Shown piece after piece: positions 1-6,843 of a DNA stretch of 64,000 nucleotides. Under the pieces are notes generated by a model. That model was not told the DNA's origin, ran no database searches, and saw nothing but the letters and a program-made list of their open reading frames with translations. The position numbers and the translations under genes are program-made. The stretch is from positions 22,678-86,677 of the forward strand of contig MGVA01000028.1 in the NCBI GenBank assembly GCA_001800245.1, given 5' to 3'. Source of the DNA: Elusimicrobia bacterium RIFOXYA12_FULL_51_18 (GTDB taxonomy: Bacteria > Elusimicrobiota > Elusimicrobia > Elusimicrobiales > UBA9959). Numbering within the stretch: position 1 is the first letter of the stretch; every line of letters starts with the position of its first letter.

Positions 1-77
1 AGCTGGGGAAATGGGTGTTTATTAAAACCCCGCCCGCCATCTACCAACTAGATAATTCTTAGAAGGAGATAATACTT

Positions 78-371
78 ATGTCAGAACCGAAACAAGCGTT
101 AGGGATGATAGAGACAAAGGGTTTTATCGGAATGATAGAATCTTCGGACGCTATGGCTAAAGCGGCCAATGTCCGGCTCATCGGTTATGAGAAGATCGGC
201 TCCGGCTATGTGACCACGCTGTGCGTCGGTGAGGTGGGCGCGGTGCGCGCGGCCGTGGAAGCGGGCGCCGCGGCGGCCCAGAAGGCCGGCGAACTGGTAG
301 GCATGCATGTCATTCCCCGGCCCCACGACGACCTGGATAAATACATCGCCAAGATCTCGGTAAAGGCGTAA
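78..371 (+). CDS. Bacterial microcompartment hexameric shell protein (BMC-H, PduA/EutM/CcmK type)
   Basis: A 97-residue single BMC domain, the normal length for a shell hexamer subunit. Family hallmarks are visible: '[10 protein letters not shown]' at residues 7-16, the pore loop 'KIGSGYVT' at 39-46, and the conserved end '[14 protein letters not shown]'. Members tile into the protein facets of microcompartments, and the loop at the six-fold axis forms the metabolite pore; a Gly-Ser-Gly loop predicts a small, uncharged pore. A good Shine-Dalgarno (AAGGAG at 63-68) fixes the start. No other shell protein or encapsulated enzyme lies to the right, so the rest of the locus, if present, is left of the window. 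The enclosed pathway cannot be inferred from this gene. Confidence 0.96.
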   Translation: MSEPKQALGMIETKGFIGMIESSDAMAKAANVRLIGYEKIGSGYVTTLCVGEVGAVRAAVEAGAAAAQKAGELVGMHVIPRPHDDLDKYIAKISVKA

Positions 372-429
372 GTTCGGTTCAGGCATGAGTTTCTTATGCC
401 GGCGGTTGCAAGTTCGGGGTCCTGTCGGG

Positions 430-481
430 GTCAGTCTTTTTCGCGTTCCGTCGGCCGCCTGCCGGGTCGAAAAAGACTGAC
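430..481. repeat. 14-bp perfect inverted repeat between the shell gene and the next ORF
   Basis: GTCAGTCTTTTTCG at 430-443 is mirrored exactly by CGAAAAAGACTGAC at 468-481, with a GC-rich 24-nt spacer. As RNA it would form a stable hairpin. There is no T-run directly after it, so it is not a classical intrinsic terminator. It could be a dispersed REP/MITE-like element or an intercistronic processing structure. The structure is seen directly; the role is open. Confidence 0.7.
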
Positions 482-574
482 ACCCGCCACCCCAGCGATA
501 CCCGCCGGCAGAACTCAGTGCCTGGCCCCCCAGCAGTATTGTTTAAGGTCGCGGCCAGTCTGATAACGAACTTT

Positions 575-823
575 ATGCTTACGAAAGGCGATATTGCCGA
601 CGTTATTTCCGAATACCTTTTACGGGGTCCTAGGTCGTGCGCGGGCGCCGTGACCGCCAAAGCTTCAAGGCCTTTGCCGAAACGGGTTTTCATTTCCGAC
701 TGGGAACTGAAGAAGCTGGTTAAGCCCGGCCAGAAGGCGGTAAAAGTTTCAGCCGCCGACATAATCAGTCCGCTTTCCATGGATTGGCTCGATTATAACG
801 GTATCGAAGTTATCAGAGAATAA
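575..823 (+). CDS. Small conserved-looking protein of unknown function next to the BMC gene
   Basis: An 82-residue product if translation starts at the ATG at 575; a GTG at 518 in the same frame would add 19 residues rich in Pro and hydrophobic residues. Neither start has a clear Shine-Dalgarno. No signal peptide or membrane segment. The C-terminal part reads 'AADIISPLSMDWLDYNGIEV', resembling the short 'L(T/S)P-x-A-x-(D/E)-(W/F/Y)-L-x-x-x-x-I' tail seen in small regions of EutT/EutQ-type microcompartment proteins; this is a memory-based similarity and weak. The TAA stop overlaps the nadC ATG by one base (TAATG), so it is probably translationally coupled to nadC. A link to microcompartment function or NAD supply is an inference from position only. 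Confidence 0.6.
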   Translation: MLTKGDIADVISEYLLRGPRSCAGAVTAKASRPLPKRVFISDWELKKLVKPGQKAVKVSAADIISPLSMDWLDYNGIEVIRE

Positions 824-1680
824 TGATGATGCGTGAATTGGATCCTCTTATCAGGGCGGCTCTAAAGGAAGACATCGGCCCCGGCGATGCGACTACTGAA
901 GTGTTTATCCCGAAGGGCCTTAAGTTCGAGGGCCGGATGTTCGCAAAGACGGAGGGCGTCCTTTCGGGCGGGGCCGTGGCTAAACGGGTGTTCGAACTGG
1001 CGGATCCGGGTTCCAAGACCCGCCTGATGCTTAAAGACGGCGCCCGCTTTAAACAAGGCGCCGTTATCCTCACGGTGCGCGGTTCAAGGCGTCTTTTAAC
1101 GGCGGAACGCACGGCTTTGAATTTTATCCAGCATCTTTCGGGCGTGGCCACCGGCGCGGCTCGCTTCGCCAAAGAGATGGGAAACCGTCGCTCCAAAATT
1201 TATGACACCCGCAAAACCATCCCCGGCTTCAGGGAGTTGGATAAATACGCGGTCAAATGCGGCGGGGGGGCCAATCACCGCCGCGGCCTGTACGACGCTT
1301 TTCTTATAAAAGACAACCATATAGCCATGCTGGGCGGTTCGCTTGCGAGGCTTAAAGAAAGACTGGCATACGCCCGCAGAAAATACCGCGGGCTCAAGAT
1401 AGAGATAGAAGCCCAGGACCTCGGGCAGGTGGCGGACTTTTTGCCGCTGGGTTTTGACATTATCATGCTGGATAATATGAGCCGCGCGGATATGAAAAAA
1501 GCCATAGCTCTGATCCGCGCTGAAAACGGAAAAACGGAGATAGAGATCTCGGGCGGAGTAAGGTTTGAAGATCTTTCCAGGCTTTCAAAGCTTGGCGCCG
1601 ACCGGATATCGGTCGGTTCTATAACCAACTCGGCCGGGGCGCTTGATATCGCTTTCGATGTGCGGCCGGTAAAAAAGTGA
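823..1680 (+). CDS. nadC: Nicotinate-nucleotide pyrophosphorylase (quinolinate phosphoribosyltransferase)
   Basis: A 285-residue protein of normal family length. NadC converts quinolinate and PRPP to nicotinate mononucleotide, CO2 and PPi in de novo NAD synthesis, in the cytosol. Visible signatures: 'RTALNFIQHLSGVATG' near 96-111, the substrate-binding 'DTRKTIPG' at 128-135, 'HRRGLYD' at 152-158, 'KDNH' at 163-166, 'IEIEAQ', 'IMLDNM' and the phosphate-binding C-terminal 'EISGGV' and 'SVGSIT' loops. Three in-frame ATGs occur at 823, 826 and 829; the first overlaps the upstream stop, consistent with translational coupling. No nadA or nadB is present in the window. It is followed 18 bp later by the biotin ligase gene with a strong Shine-Dalgarno, so the two are likely co-transcribed. 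Confidence 0.97.
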   Translation: MMMRELDPLIRAALKEDIGPGDATTEVFIPKGLKFEGRMFAKTEGVLSGGAVAKRVFELADPGSKTRLMLKDGARFKQGAVILTVRGSRRLLTAERTALNFIQHLSGVATGAARFAKEMGNRRSKIYDTRKTIPGFRELDKYAVKCGGGANHRRGLYDAFLIKDNHIAMLGGSLARLKERLAYARRKYRGLKIEIEAQDLGQVADFLPLGFDIIMLDNMSRADMKKAIALIRAENGKTEIEISGGVRFEDLSRLSKLGADRISVGSITNSAGALDIAFDVRPVKK

Positions 1681-1698
1681 AGTTTTAAGGAGATCTGT

Positions 1699-2310
1699 AT
1701 GAACGATTTGAATGTAAAAGATACGCTTGCGCTGGACACTCTGCCTGGGATAAAAAAGATCGTACTGCTGGAAAGGACCACCTCCACCCAGGAGGTGGCC
1801 AGGGAACTGGCGTTCCAGGGTGGTATGGAAGGCACCCTTGTTCTGGCGCTCACGCAGGAGGCCGGGAAAGGGCGTATGGGCAGGACCTGGGAATCGGGCC
1901 GCGGCGGTATCTATATGACGCTTATCCTTGAGCCCAGCATCGGTTTAAAGTTCCTCACCGAACTGAGTCTCCTGGCCGGCCGGGTGGCCGCCGACACTCT
2001 TAAACAGCTTTACGGCCTTACCACCCGCGTGAAGCTTCCCAACGACGTGTACGCCCTGCATCCCCAAAAAAACAAATATTTCAAGATCGCCGGCATCCTG
2101 ACCGAAACCTCCTCCATCAATAAGACGCCGAACTGGATACTTCTGGGCGTCGGCGTGAATCTGAATAACGCCGTATCCCTGGATACCGGGATCAGCGTTT
2201 CCGGCATCCTGAAGAAGGAAGTTCCCAGGGAAGAATTCCTGCAGGCTTTTTTCGAGAATTTCTGGCATATATATTCCGCTTGGGAATATTCCTCCGAATC
2301 AAAATCCTGA
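1699..2310 (+). CDS. birA: Biotin--[acetyl-CoA-carboxylase] ligase, monofunctional (BirA/BPL family)
   Basis: A 203-residue catalytic-only ligase that would attach biotin to the lysine of carrier proteins via biotinyl-AMP. The biotin/ATP-binding loop appears as 'QEAGKGRMGRTW' (about 53-64), followed by 'GGIYMTLIL', 'VKLPNDVY' (replacing the usual KWPNDI), 'GILTE' and 'LLGVGVNLNN'. The N-terminal helix-turn-helix of E. coli-type BirA is absent, as in class I ligases, so it should not act as a biotin-operon repressor. The C-terminal SH3-like domain is also reduced: the chain ends about 35 residues after the conserved VGVNLN strand. AAGGAG upstream of the ATG supports the start. No biotin-synthesis or carboxylase gene lies nearby. 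Confidence 0.9.
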   Translation: MNDLNVKDTLALDTLPGIKKIVLLERTTSTQEVARELAFQGGMEGTLVLALTQEAGKGRMGRTWESGRGGIYMTLILEPSIGLKFLTELSLLAGRVAADTLKQLYGLTTRVKLPNDVYALHPQKNKYFKIAGILTETSSINKTPNWILLGVGVNLNNAVSLDTGISVSGILKKEVPREEFLQAFFENFWHIYSAWEYSSESKS

Positions 2311-2353
2311 CATTCCGGATCGTGGAATAAGCCGGGAAAATCAGTAAGACTCA

Positions 2354-3202
2354 ATGCCTGTCCTTTCCGCTGGAATAAAAAGCATAGCCTTCAGACACGG
2401 CGCGTCCGCCTGCGGCCTCGTCCGCGCGGAGGCGCTGCCGGAGTACTCCCGTTTTATTGAAACCGCATCCGAAGGCGCTCCGCCGGGTCTCGCTTATCTG
2501 AAAAGGTCCCCTTCGCGGAGAGCCGATATAAGAAATTGGTTCGCTCCGGCCAAAATCGTTTTGGTATGCGCGTTTCAGTATTGGCATGAGTCCCGGGATT
2601 ATGCGGCCGCGTTGGAAAAAGCCGGAGAACCTCTGGAGTATCTCAAAAAGTCCGGACGCAAGCCGAGGCCTGAATTTATGGCCGGCGTAAAAGCCCTCGG
2701 ACTCCGGCCGAAGATCTCCAGGTACGCTTTGGGTCCGGATTATCACGAAGTTTTAAAGGAAAAGTTAGGGCTGATGCTGGCGGATATAAGGGCGGTCCAC
2801 GCAGGGGTCGAAGGCAAGTCGTTCGCGGACACCTCCCCGGTGCTGGAAAAAGAACTTGGACGGCTGGCCGGCCTGGGATTCAGGGGAAAAAATACTTTAC
2901 TCATCTCGGAAGAAATCGGCTCTTATTTTTTTATTGGCGGACTGGCGCTTTCTCTGGAAATACGGCGGGAAGAGTTGTCCGTTCCGGCGGTGCCGGCCAC
3001 GGGTTGCGGGGGCTGCGGGAAGTGCGCGGCAGCCTGTCCCACAGGCGCGCTTAATATTCCGGGCGCGCTGGATCCGGGGCTTTGTCTTTCTTATTGGACC
3101 ACACAGTCAAAAACAGCGGCGCCGGAAGAGATAATAAGGAGATCCGAAGGTTATATCTACGGTTGCGACATCTGCCAAGCGGTCTGTCCGTATAATCACT
3201 AA
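2354..3202 (+). CDS. queG: Epoxyqueuosine reductase, short form
   Basis: A 282-residue cobalamin- and Fe-S-dependent reductase that would convert epoxyqueuosine to queuosine at the tRNA wobble position. Support: the catalytic-region pattern 'FADTSPVLEKELG' (Asp159), 'GFRGKNTLLI', the first 4Fe-4S cluster cysteines at 218, 221, 224 and 228 ('CGGCGKCAAACPTGAL'), 'CLSYWT' with Cys244, and the second cluster at 271, 274 and 278 ('CDICQAVCPYN'). The protein stops two residues after the last cluster, so the C-terminal HEAT-repeat tRNA-binding extension of longer QueG proteins is missing. Short QueG proteins exist, so this is probably functional. No queA or tgt is in the window. The upstream ribosome site is weak. 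Confidence 0.93.
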   Translation: MPVLSAGIKSIAFRHGASACGLVRAEALPEYSRFIETASEGAPPGLAYLKRSPSRRADIRNWFAPAKIVLVCAFQYWHESRDYAAALEKAGEPLEYLKKSGRKPRPEFMAGVKALGLRPKISRYALGPDYHEVLKEKLGLMLADIRAVHAGVEGKSFADTSPVLEKELGRLAGLGFRGKNTLLISEEIGSYFFIGGLALSLEIRREELSVPAVPATGCGGCGKCAAACPTGALNIPGALDPGLCLSYWTTQSKTAAPEEIIRRSEGYIYGCDICQAVCPYNH

Positions 3203-3205
3203 CCT

Positions 3206-3227
3206 GAAAACTTCAGTTGAAGTTTTC
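3206..3227 (+). terminator. Hairpin just after queG; candidate terminator
   Basis: GAAAACTTC (3206-3214) and GAAGTTTTC (3219-3227) form a 9-bp perfect stem with a 4-nt loop, four bases after the queG stop. No T-run follows, so termination efficiency is uncertain. The remaining non-coding stretch to 3491 is GC-rich with short palindromes (GCCCGC...GCGGGC at about 3229-3245) and shows no recognisable gene. Confidence 0.5.
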
Positions 3228-3491
3228 CGCCCGCATTGCGGGCGCCCTTCGGGAGGCATACACCTCCTCGGGCACGGCGCGCATAGCGCTTGGCCCTCGG
3301 CCCGCTTCGCGGGGAATCCTGCAGAATAATTCTGTCCGCCTGATTTATCTATGGAAACCACTTCTAACTGCAGGATTCAGGCTAACTTACAGTAAAAGGA
3401 AAAGGAGCGTAAGCCGCGGCGTTGATCGTAAACGGCAACAGCTTTGCCGCTCTCCGGGCATGATCGCTGTCGCTTATGGATTTTGCCGGTT

Positions 3492-3863
3492 TTACGGTTT
3501 TTTGGTCAGCGCGGTTTTAATGGCTTCCAATAAATCGTCGGTGTTGAAAGGTTTGGTGAGGAAAGCCGACACCTGCGAGAATCTTTGGAACATGGTCCGG
3601 GAGGGCTCAAGCGCCGAGAGTACGATGATGGGGGTTTCTTTAGTGGTCGCGTCCTCGGTTATCTGGCTGGCAAGGGAGTAGCCGTCTATGCCCGGAAGCA
3701 TTACATCGAGGAGGAGCAGATCGGGTTTATATGAATGCAGGGCTTCCACAACTTCCCGGCCGTTATCGCAGACCTGAACCTGATACCCCGCGGATTCAAG
3801 CGCGTACTGAACAAGGCTCGAGATTTCGGGATCGTCATCTACCAGAAGTATTTTGTGCCCCAT
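3492..3863 (-). CDS. Single-domain response regulator (CheY-like receiver)
   Basis: A 123-residue stand-alone receiver domain with no output domain. Residues of the phospho-acceptor site are in place: acidic cluster 'DDD' at 9-11, phospho-acceptor Asp53 in 'LLLLDVMLPG', Ser83 in 'VLSA', and Lys104 in 'LTKPF'. It would be phosphorylated by a histidine kinase and act through protein-protein contact. No kinase is encoded in the window, so its partner is elsewhere. A TTGACC/TTAAAT promoter lies directly upstream, positioned so that the transcript would begin at or next to the ATG; no Shine-Dalgarno is visible. The genes on both sides are unrelated, so it is probably monocistronic. Confidence 0.93.
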   Translation of the reverse strand: MGHKILLVDDDPEISSLVQYALESAGYQVQVCDNGREVVEALHSYKPDLLLLDVMLPGIDGYSLASQITEDATTKETPIIVLSALEPSRTMFQRFSQVSAFLTKPFNTDDLLEAIKTALTKKP

Positions 3864-3870
3864 AAGTTAA

Positions 3871-3899
3871 ATTTAACACATATTTAGTTTGCCGGTCAA
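3871..3899 (-). promoter_or_regulatory. Sigma70-type promoter for the receiver gene, with a palindrome over the -10
   Basis: On the minus strand: TTGACC (complement of 3894-3899), a 17-bp spacer and TTAAAT (complement of 3871-3876). The -10 lies within the perfect 12-bp palindrome GTTAAATTTAAC (3866-3877), a possible operator. The predicted start is within a base or two of the ATG at 3863, implying a leaderless mRNA. A second AT palindrome, AATAATATTATT, sits at 3945-3956. Confidence 0.5.
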
Positions 3900-4017
3900 G
3901 CGGCATCAGCGGCAAGTCTCTCGTTTTTTATAACGGCGAAACGTAATAATATTATTGATCCCGCGCTTTTTAAGTTATGCCTTTGTGAAACGTGCGTCTT
4001 ACGGCGGATGGACGGGA

Positions 4018-5304
4018 TTAGTACAGCAGATATTTGAGCCGGGCGGTACGATAGGCCGCGTTATCCTTTTCAAAACCGGCTAAAATAGCTTCCGGCTTTT
4101 CTCCGGCTTCAAGCATCTCCCAAAATCTTGCATTGCCGGTCATTTTTTTTATCTCTTCGGCCCGTAAAACGAAATCTTTTTTATTGTACTTGCGCAGGTA
4201 GTAAGCCGCATAGACAAAAATATCCAGCGCCCTTACCGAGGACGGGTCCGTTACCGCTATCGCCACCCCGCGACATTTTTTGCCCTCGTAGACGTCTTTG
4301 GCCGGTGTGCGTTCTTCAAATCGGAAAGTTACGCCCTTGAGCGGGGCCCCGGCAAGCTTTTTGACGACCTTCCCGGCTTTCATCCAGGGGGCGCCGAACC
4401 ACAGGAAAGGGGTGTCGGTCCCGCGTCCCACGGAAATATTTGTCGCCTCAAAACAGCCCAGGCCGGGGTAGAGTATTTCCGCTTGCACGCTACGGATATT
4501 GGGCGAAGGGTTGGTCCAGACCACGGCGGTTTCGTCAAAGAACATCTCCCGCCGCCAGTTCTCCATTTTGACCACGGTAAGTTTCAGCTCCAGCTTTTTA
4601 TACTCCTTGTGGAAAAGAGCCATTTCCCCCGCTGTAAAGGCGTGGCGTACCGGTACGCTTAAGTAGGCGGTGAAAGCGTTAACGGAGGCATCCAGTGCCG
4701 GGCCTTCTATAACGACGCCGCCTATGGGATTTGGCCGGTCCAGAACCACGAATTCGATATTGCTTTTAGCGGCTTCTTCCATGGCGTAGCCCATAGTTGT
4801 GAGATAGGTGTAAAACCGCGCTCCGATGTCCTGGATGTCAAAGACCAGTATATCCAGCCCTTTGAACATTTCGGGTGAGGGGCGCTGGTTTTTGCCATAG
4901 AGGCTGTAGATGGGTATGCCGGTTACCGGGTCGGAAGAGTTATTTATAATTACTCCGCCTTCTTCGGAGCCTCGGAAGCCGTGTTCTGGAGAGAAAATGG
5001 CTACGAGGTTTACTTTTTCGGATTCGTATAAGGCATCTACTGCGTTTTTGCCTCGTTCGTCAACTGAGGAATGGTTGGTAATTATTCCGACCCGTTTCTC
5101 TTTGAGGATATTAAAGTCATTGCGTTCAAGTATGTCTAATCCGGTGAGGGTCAGGTTCGCGGCGCATGAAATGCCATAGCCCGTGAGGCATATTCCATAA
5201 ACCAGAAATAGAAAGGCCGCCATGTGTTTCAGGCCGTACCCCCTGGAAAAGATAGCGGCTGCCTTTTTTGCTTTCATATCAAATAAAAAGCCATTGTTTT
5301 TCAT
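4018..5304 (-). CDS. namZ: DUF1343 family exo-beta-N-acetylmuramidase (NamZ-like), exported
   Basis: A 428-residue protein with an N-terminal hydrophobic segment (about 28-48), so probably exported or lipid-anchored; a cysteine follows in 'GISCAA', but the lipobox is imperfect. The body is typical DUF1343: 'GLDILERNDF', 'KRVGIITNHSSVD', 'AIFSPEHGFRG', 'PVTGIPIYSLYGKN', 'DILVFDIQDIGARFYTYL', 'VVLDRPNPIGG', 'GEMALF'. Characterised members (NamZ, GH171) release MurNAc from the non-reducing ends of peptidoglycan fragments. It lies 51 bp downstream of mltA on the same strand, giving a plausible peptidoglycan turnover operon. Several in-frame starts are possible (Met10 or Met28); the longest is kept because none has a clear ribosome site. 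Confidence 0.88.
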   Translation of the reverse strand: MKNNGFLFDMKAKKAAAIFSRGYGLKHMAAFLFLVYGICLTGYGISCAANLTLTGLDILERNDFNILKEKRVGIITNHSSVDERGKNAVDALYESEKVNLVAIFSPEHGFRGSEEGGVIINNSSDPVTGIPIYSLYGKNQRPSPEMFKGLDILVFDIQDIGARFYTYLTTMGYAMEEAAKSNIEFVVLDRPNPIGGVVIEGPALDASVNAFTAYLSVPVRHAFTAGEMALFHKEYKKLELKLTVVKMENWRREMFFDETAVVWTNPSPNIRSVQAEILYPGLGCFEATNISVGRGTDTPFLWFGAPWMKAGKVVKKLAGAPLKGVTFRFEERTPAKDVYEGKKCRGVAIAVTDPSSVRALDIFVYAAYYLRKYNKKDFVLRAEEIKKMTGNARFWEMLEAGEKPEAILAGFEKDNAAYRTARLKYLLY

Positions 5305-5355
5305 ATATAATTCCGAAAGGCAGACTCCGCCTTTCCGGACAGCGCCTTTAAATGG

Positions 5356-6615
5356 TTAAGGCTTTGAGGGCTCTTTAAGAACAAGCAGATAAAGGGAACC
5401 GGGGTCCCAGAGTTTGAAGGCAAATGTGCGCGCTTTCTCTCCATTGCCGGCGAAGAAATCAACTCTTCCGGGACCTTTTATAGCGCCGCCTGTGTCCTGG
5501 CAGAAGACAAGACGTGTGTCTTGTTTGCGTCCCAGCAGGGTGCCTTTCTCGTCCACATTCGGGGTGGTAACGCTCATAAAGGCCAGTGCGCCCATCGGGA
5601 CCAGGGCGTTGTCTATGGCTATGGAGCGCCATCCCACCAGCGGGAAACCGTAGGTACCGTCAGGGCCGTCGGTCGGATCCGCCATTTCTTCAAGCTTGAA
5701 GAAGGTATATCGGCGGTTCTGACTCATGATCGCTCGTTCCTTGTCCGGGTTTTCCAGCAAATATTGTTTTCCTCTTTCGTGACTAAGGCCTTCGCGAGGC
5801 AGTCCGCCCATCTCCACCAGGGCGGTCAGCCAGCCTTTGAATTTGAGGCTGTTGGTGGCGGCGAAATTGGCCTTTATCTGACGGCCGTCCGGAAGCTGAA
5901 GCCTGCCGGAGCCTTCTATGTGCAGGTCCATGATGTCGGCCCTGTCTTTCAACCATGCCAGTTCCAGCCCTTTGCCTTGCAGCCCGTCTTTAAAATCTAT
6001 CTCTTCCCTGTCCATATACGGGACCAGGTCCTTCTGATTGAGGCGGCCTGTAAGTTTTTCGCCTTTAAATTTTTCGTTAAAATCCCCCAGGTTTACGGAG
6101 ATGAGATCATCCGGTTTTGCATAGATGGGGTAGGGGTATTCGGCGGTTTTGGTGAGACTGGCGGGGAGGGTGGGTTCGTAATAAGAGCTGAAGACCACGG
6201 TGCCGGTGGAGTCGCGGCCGGCCAGCTGATAGATATCGAAACTTTCTTTCAGGCGGCGGTCCAGTTCGCCGGGGTCTTTGGCTTGGGAAACTATTCTTAT
6301 GAATTCGCTGGTGCCGGCGGCCAGGTCGGCGGAGGTCACTTTCCTTGAACCGAAGGAATATGGAATGGCCGGGGTTTTGAGGGATTGGAAATATTTCAAG
6401 TTGAGCCCGGCCGCCTTCAACAGGGCTTGTTTGTCGTCGCCGTCGGAGAAATAGGGGAGATTTTCGGCGGCAACTGGAATAATAGGCATGGCTTCAACAG
6501 CCGGTTTAAGCGGGACGCAGGCGGGGGGGCAGACCGCGGCGGATTCCTGGCGGTTCTTAATGCCGGCGCAACCGGTTAAGAACAGGGCTAAAATAATTAA
6601 CTGTATTTTTTTCAT
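5356..6615 (-). CDS. mltA: Membrane-bound lytic murein transglycosylase A (MltA), lipoprotein
   Basis: A 419-residue lipoprotein starting at the ATG complementary to 6613-6615, preceded by AAGGAAGG. An in-frame start 60 bp further upstream would place a charged extension ahead of the signal peptide and is disfavoured. The signal peptide ends in 'LFLTGCAG', a good lipobox. MltA cleaves the MurNAc-GlcNAc bond with 1,6-anhydro-MurNAc formation. Visible: 'SSYYEPTLPAS', 'IEGSGRLQLPDG', and the C-terminal 3D domain 'CQDTGGAIKGPGRVDFFAG', whose first Asp (about residue 374) corresponds to the catalytic Asp of the family. Its pairing with the NamZ-like gene suggests that anhydro-muropeptides and sugar ends are trimmed together. 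It is divergent from the FecR gene at 6844. Confidence 0.95.
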   Translation of the reverse strand: MKKIQLIILALFLTGCAGIKNRQESAAVCPPACVPLKPAVEAMPIIPVAAENLPYFSDGDDKQALLKAAGLNLKYFQSLKTPAIPYSFGSRKVTSADLAAGTSEFIRIVSQAKDPGELDRRLKESFDIYQLAGRDSTGTVVFSSYYEPTLPASLTKTAEYPYPIYAKPDDLISVNLGDFNEKFKGEKLTGRLNQKDLVPYMDREEIDFKDGLQGKGLELAWLKDRADIMDLHIEGSGRLQLPDGRQIKANFAATNSLKFKGWLTALVEMGGLPREGLSHERGKQYLLENPDKERAIMSQNRRYTFFKLEEMADPTDGPDGTYGFPLVGWRSIAIDNALVPMGALAFMSVTTPNVDEKGTLLGRKQDTRLVFCQDTGGAIKGPGRVDFFAGNGEKARTFAFKLWDPGSLYLLVLKEPSKP

Positions 6616-6806
6616 GGTTCCTTCCTTGATATAAGTCGAGCCTTGCCGAAAGATTTTATTTGATTGGCTTCTCAAAAATCGGAAAGGCGATGTTGACGAT
6701 AATCTTTAGTGTATGCAAAGTTACATCCGGCTAACAAGAAACAATAAGGCCTTTTCATAGACAAAAAATATTTTATATGAACCCTAATTATCTCAAAATT
6801 GCGCTG

Positions 6807-6836
6807 TTGACACAAGCGCTGATTATCTATTAAAAT
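6807..6836 (+). promoter_or_regulatory. Promoter of FecR/barrel cassette 1, apparently leaderless
   Basis: A consensus TTGACA at 6807-6812, an 18-bp spacer and TAAAAT at 6831-6836. The ATG of the FecR gene is at 6844, so transcription would begin at or within a base or two of the start codon. No Shine-Dalgarno is visible before that ATG, which fits leaderless translation. Confidence 0.6.
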
Positions 6837-6843
6837 CACCCTT

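Noticed and set aside
3217-3681. 154-codon rightward frame after queG
   Set aside because: Overlaps the receiver gene antisense, begins in palindromic non-coding DNA, and the product has no recognisable features.
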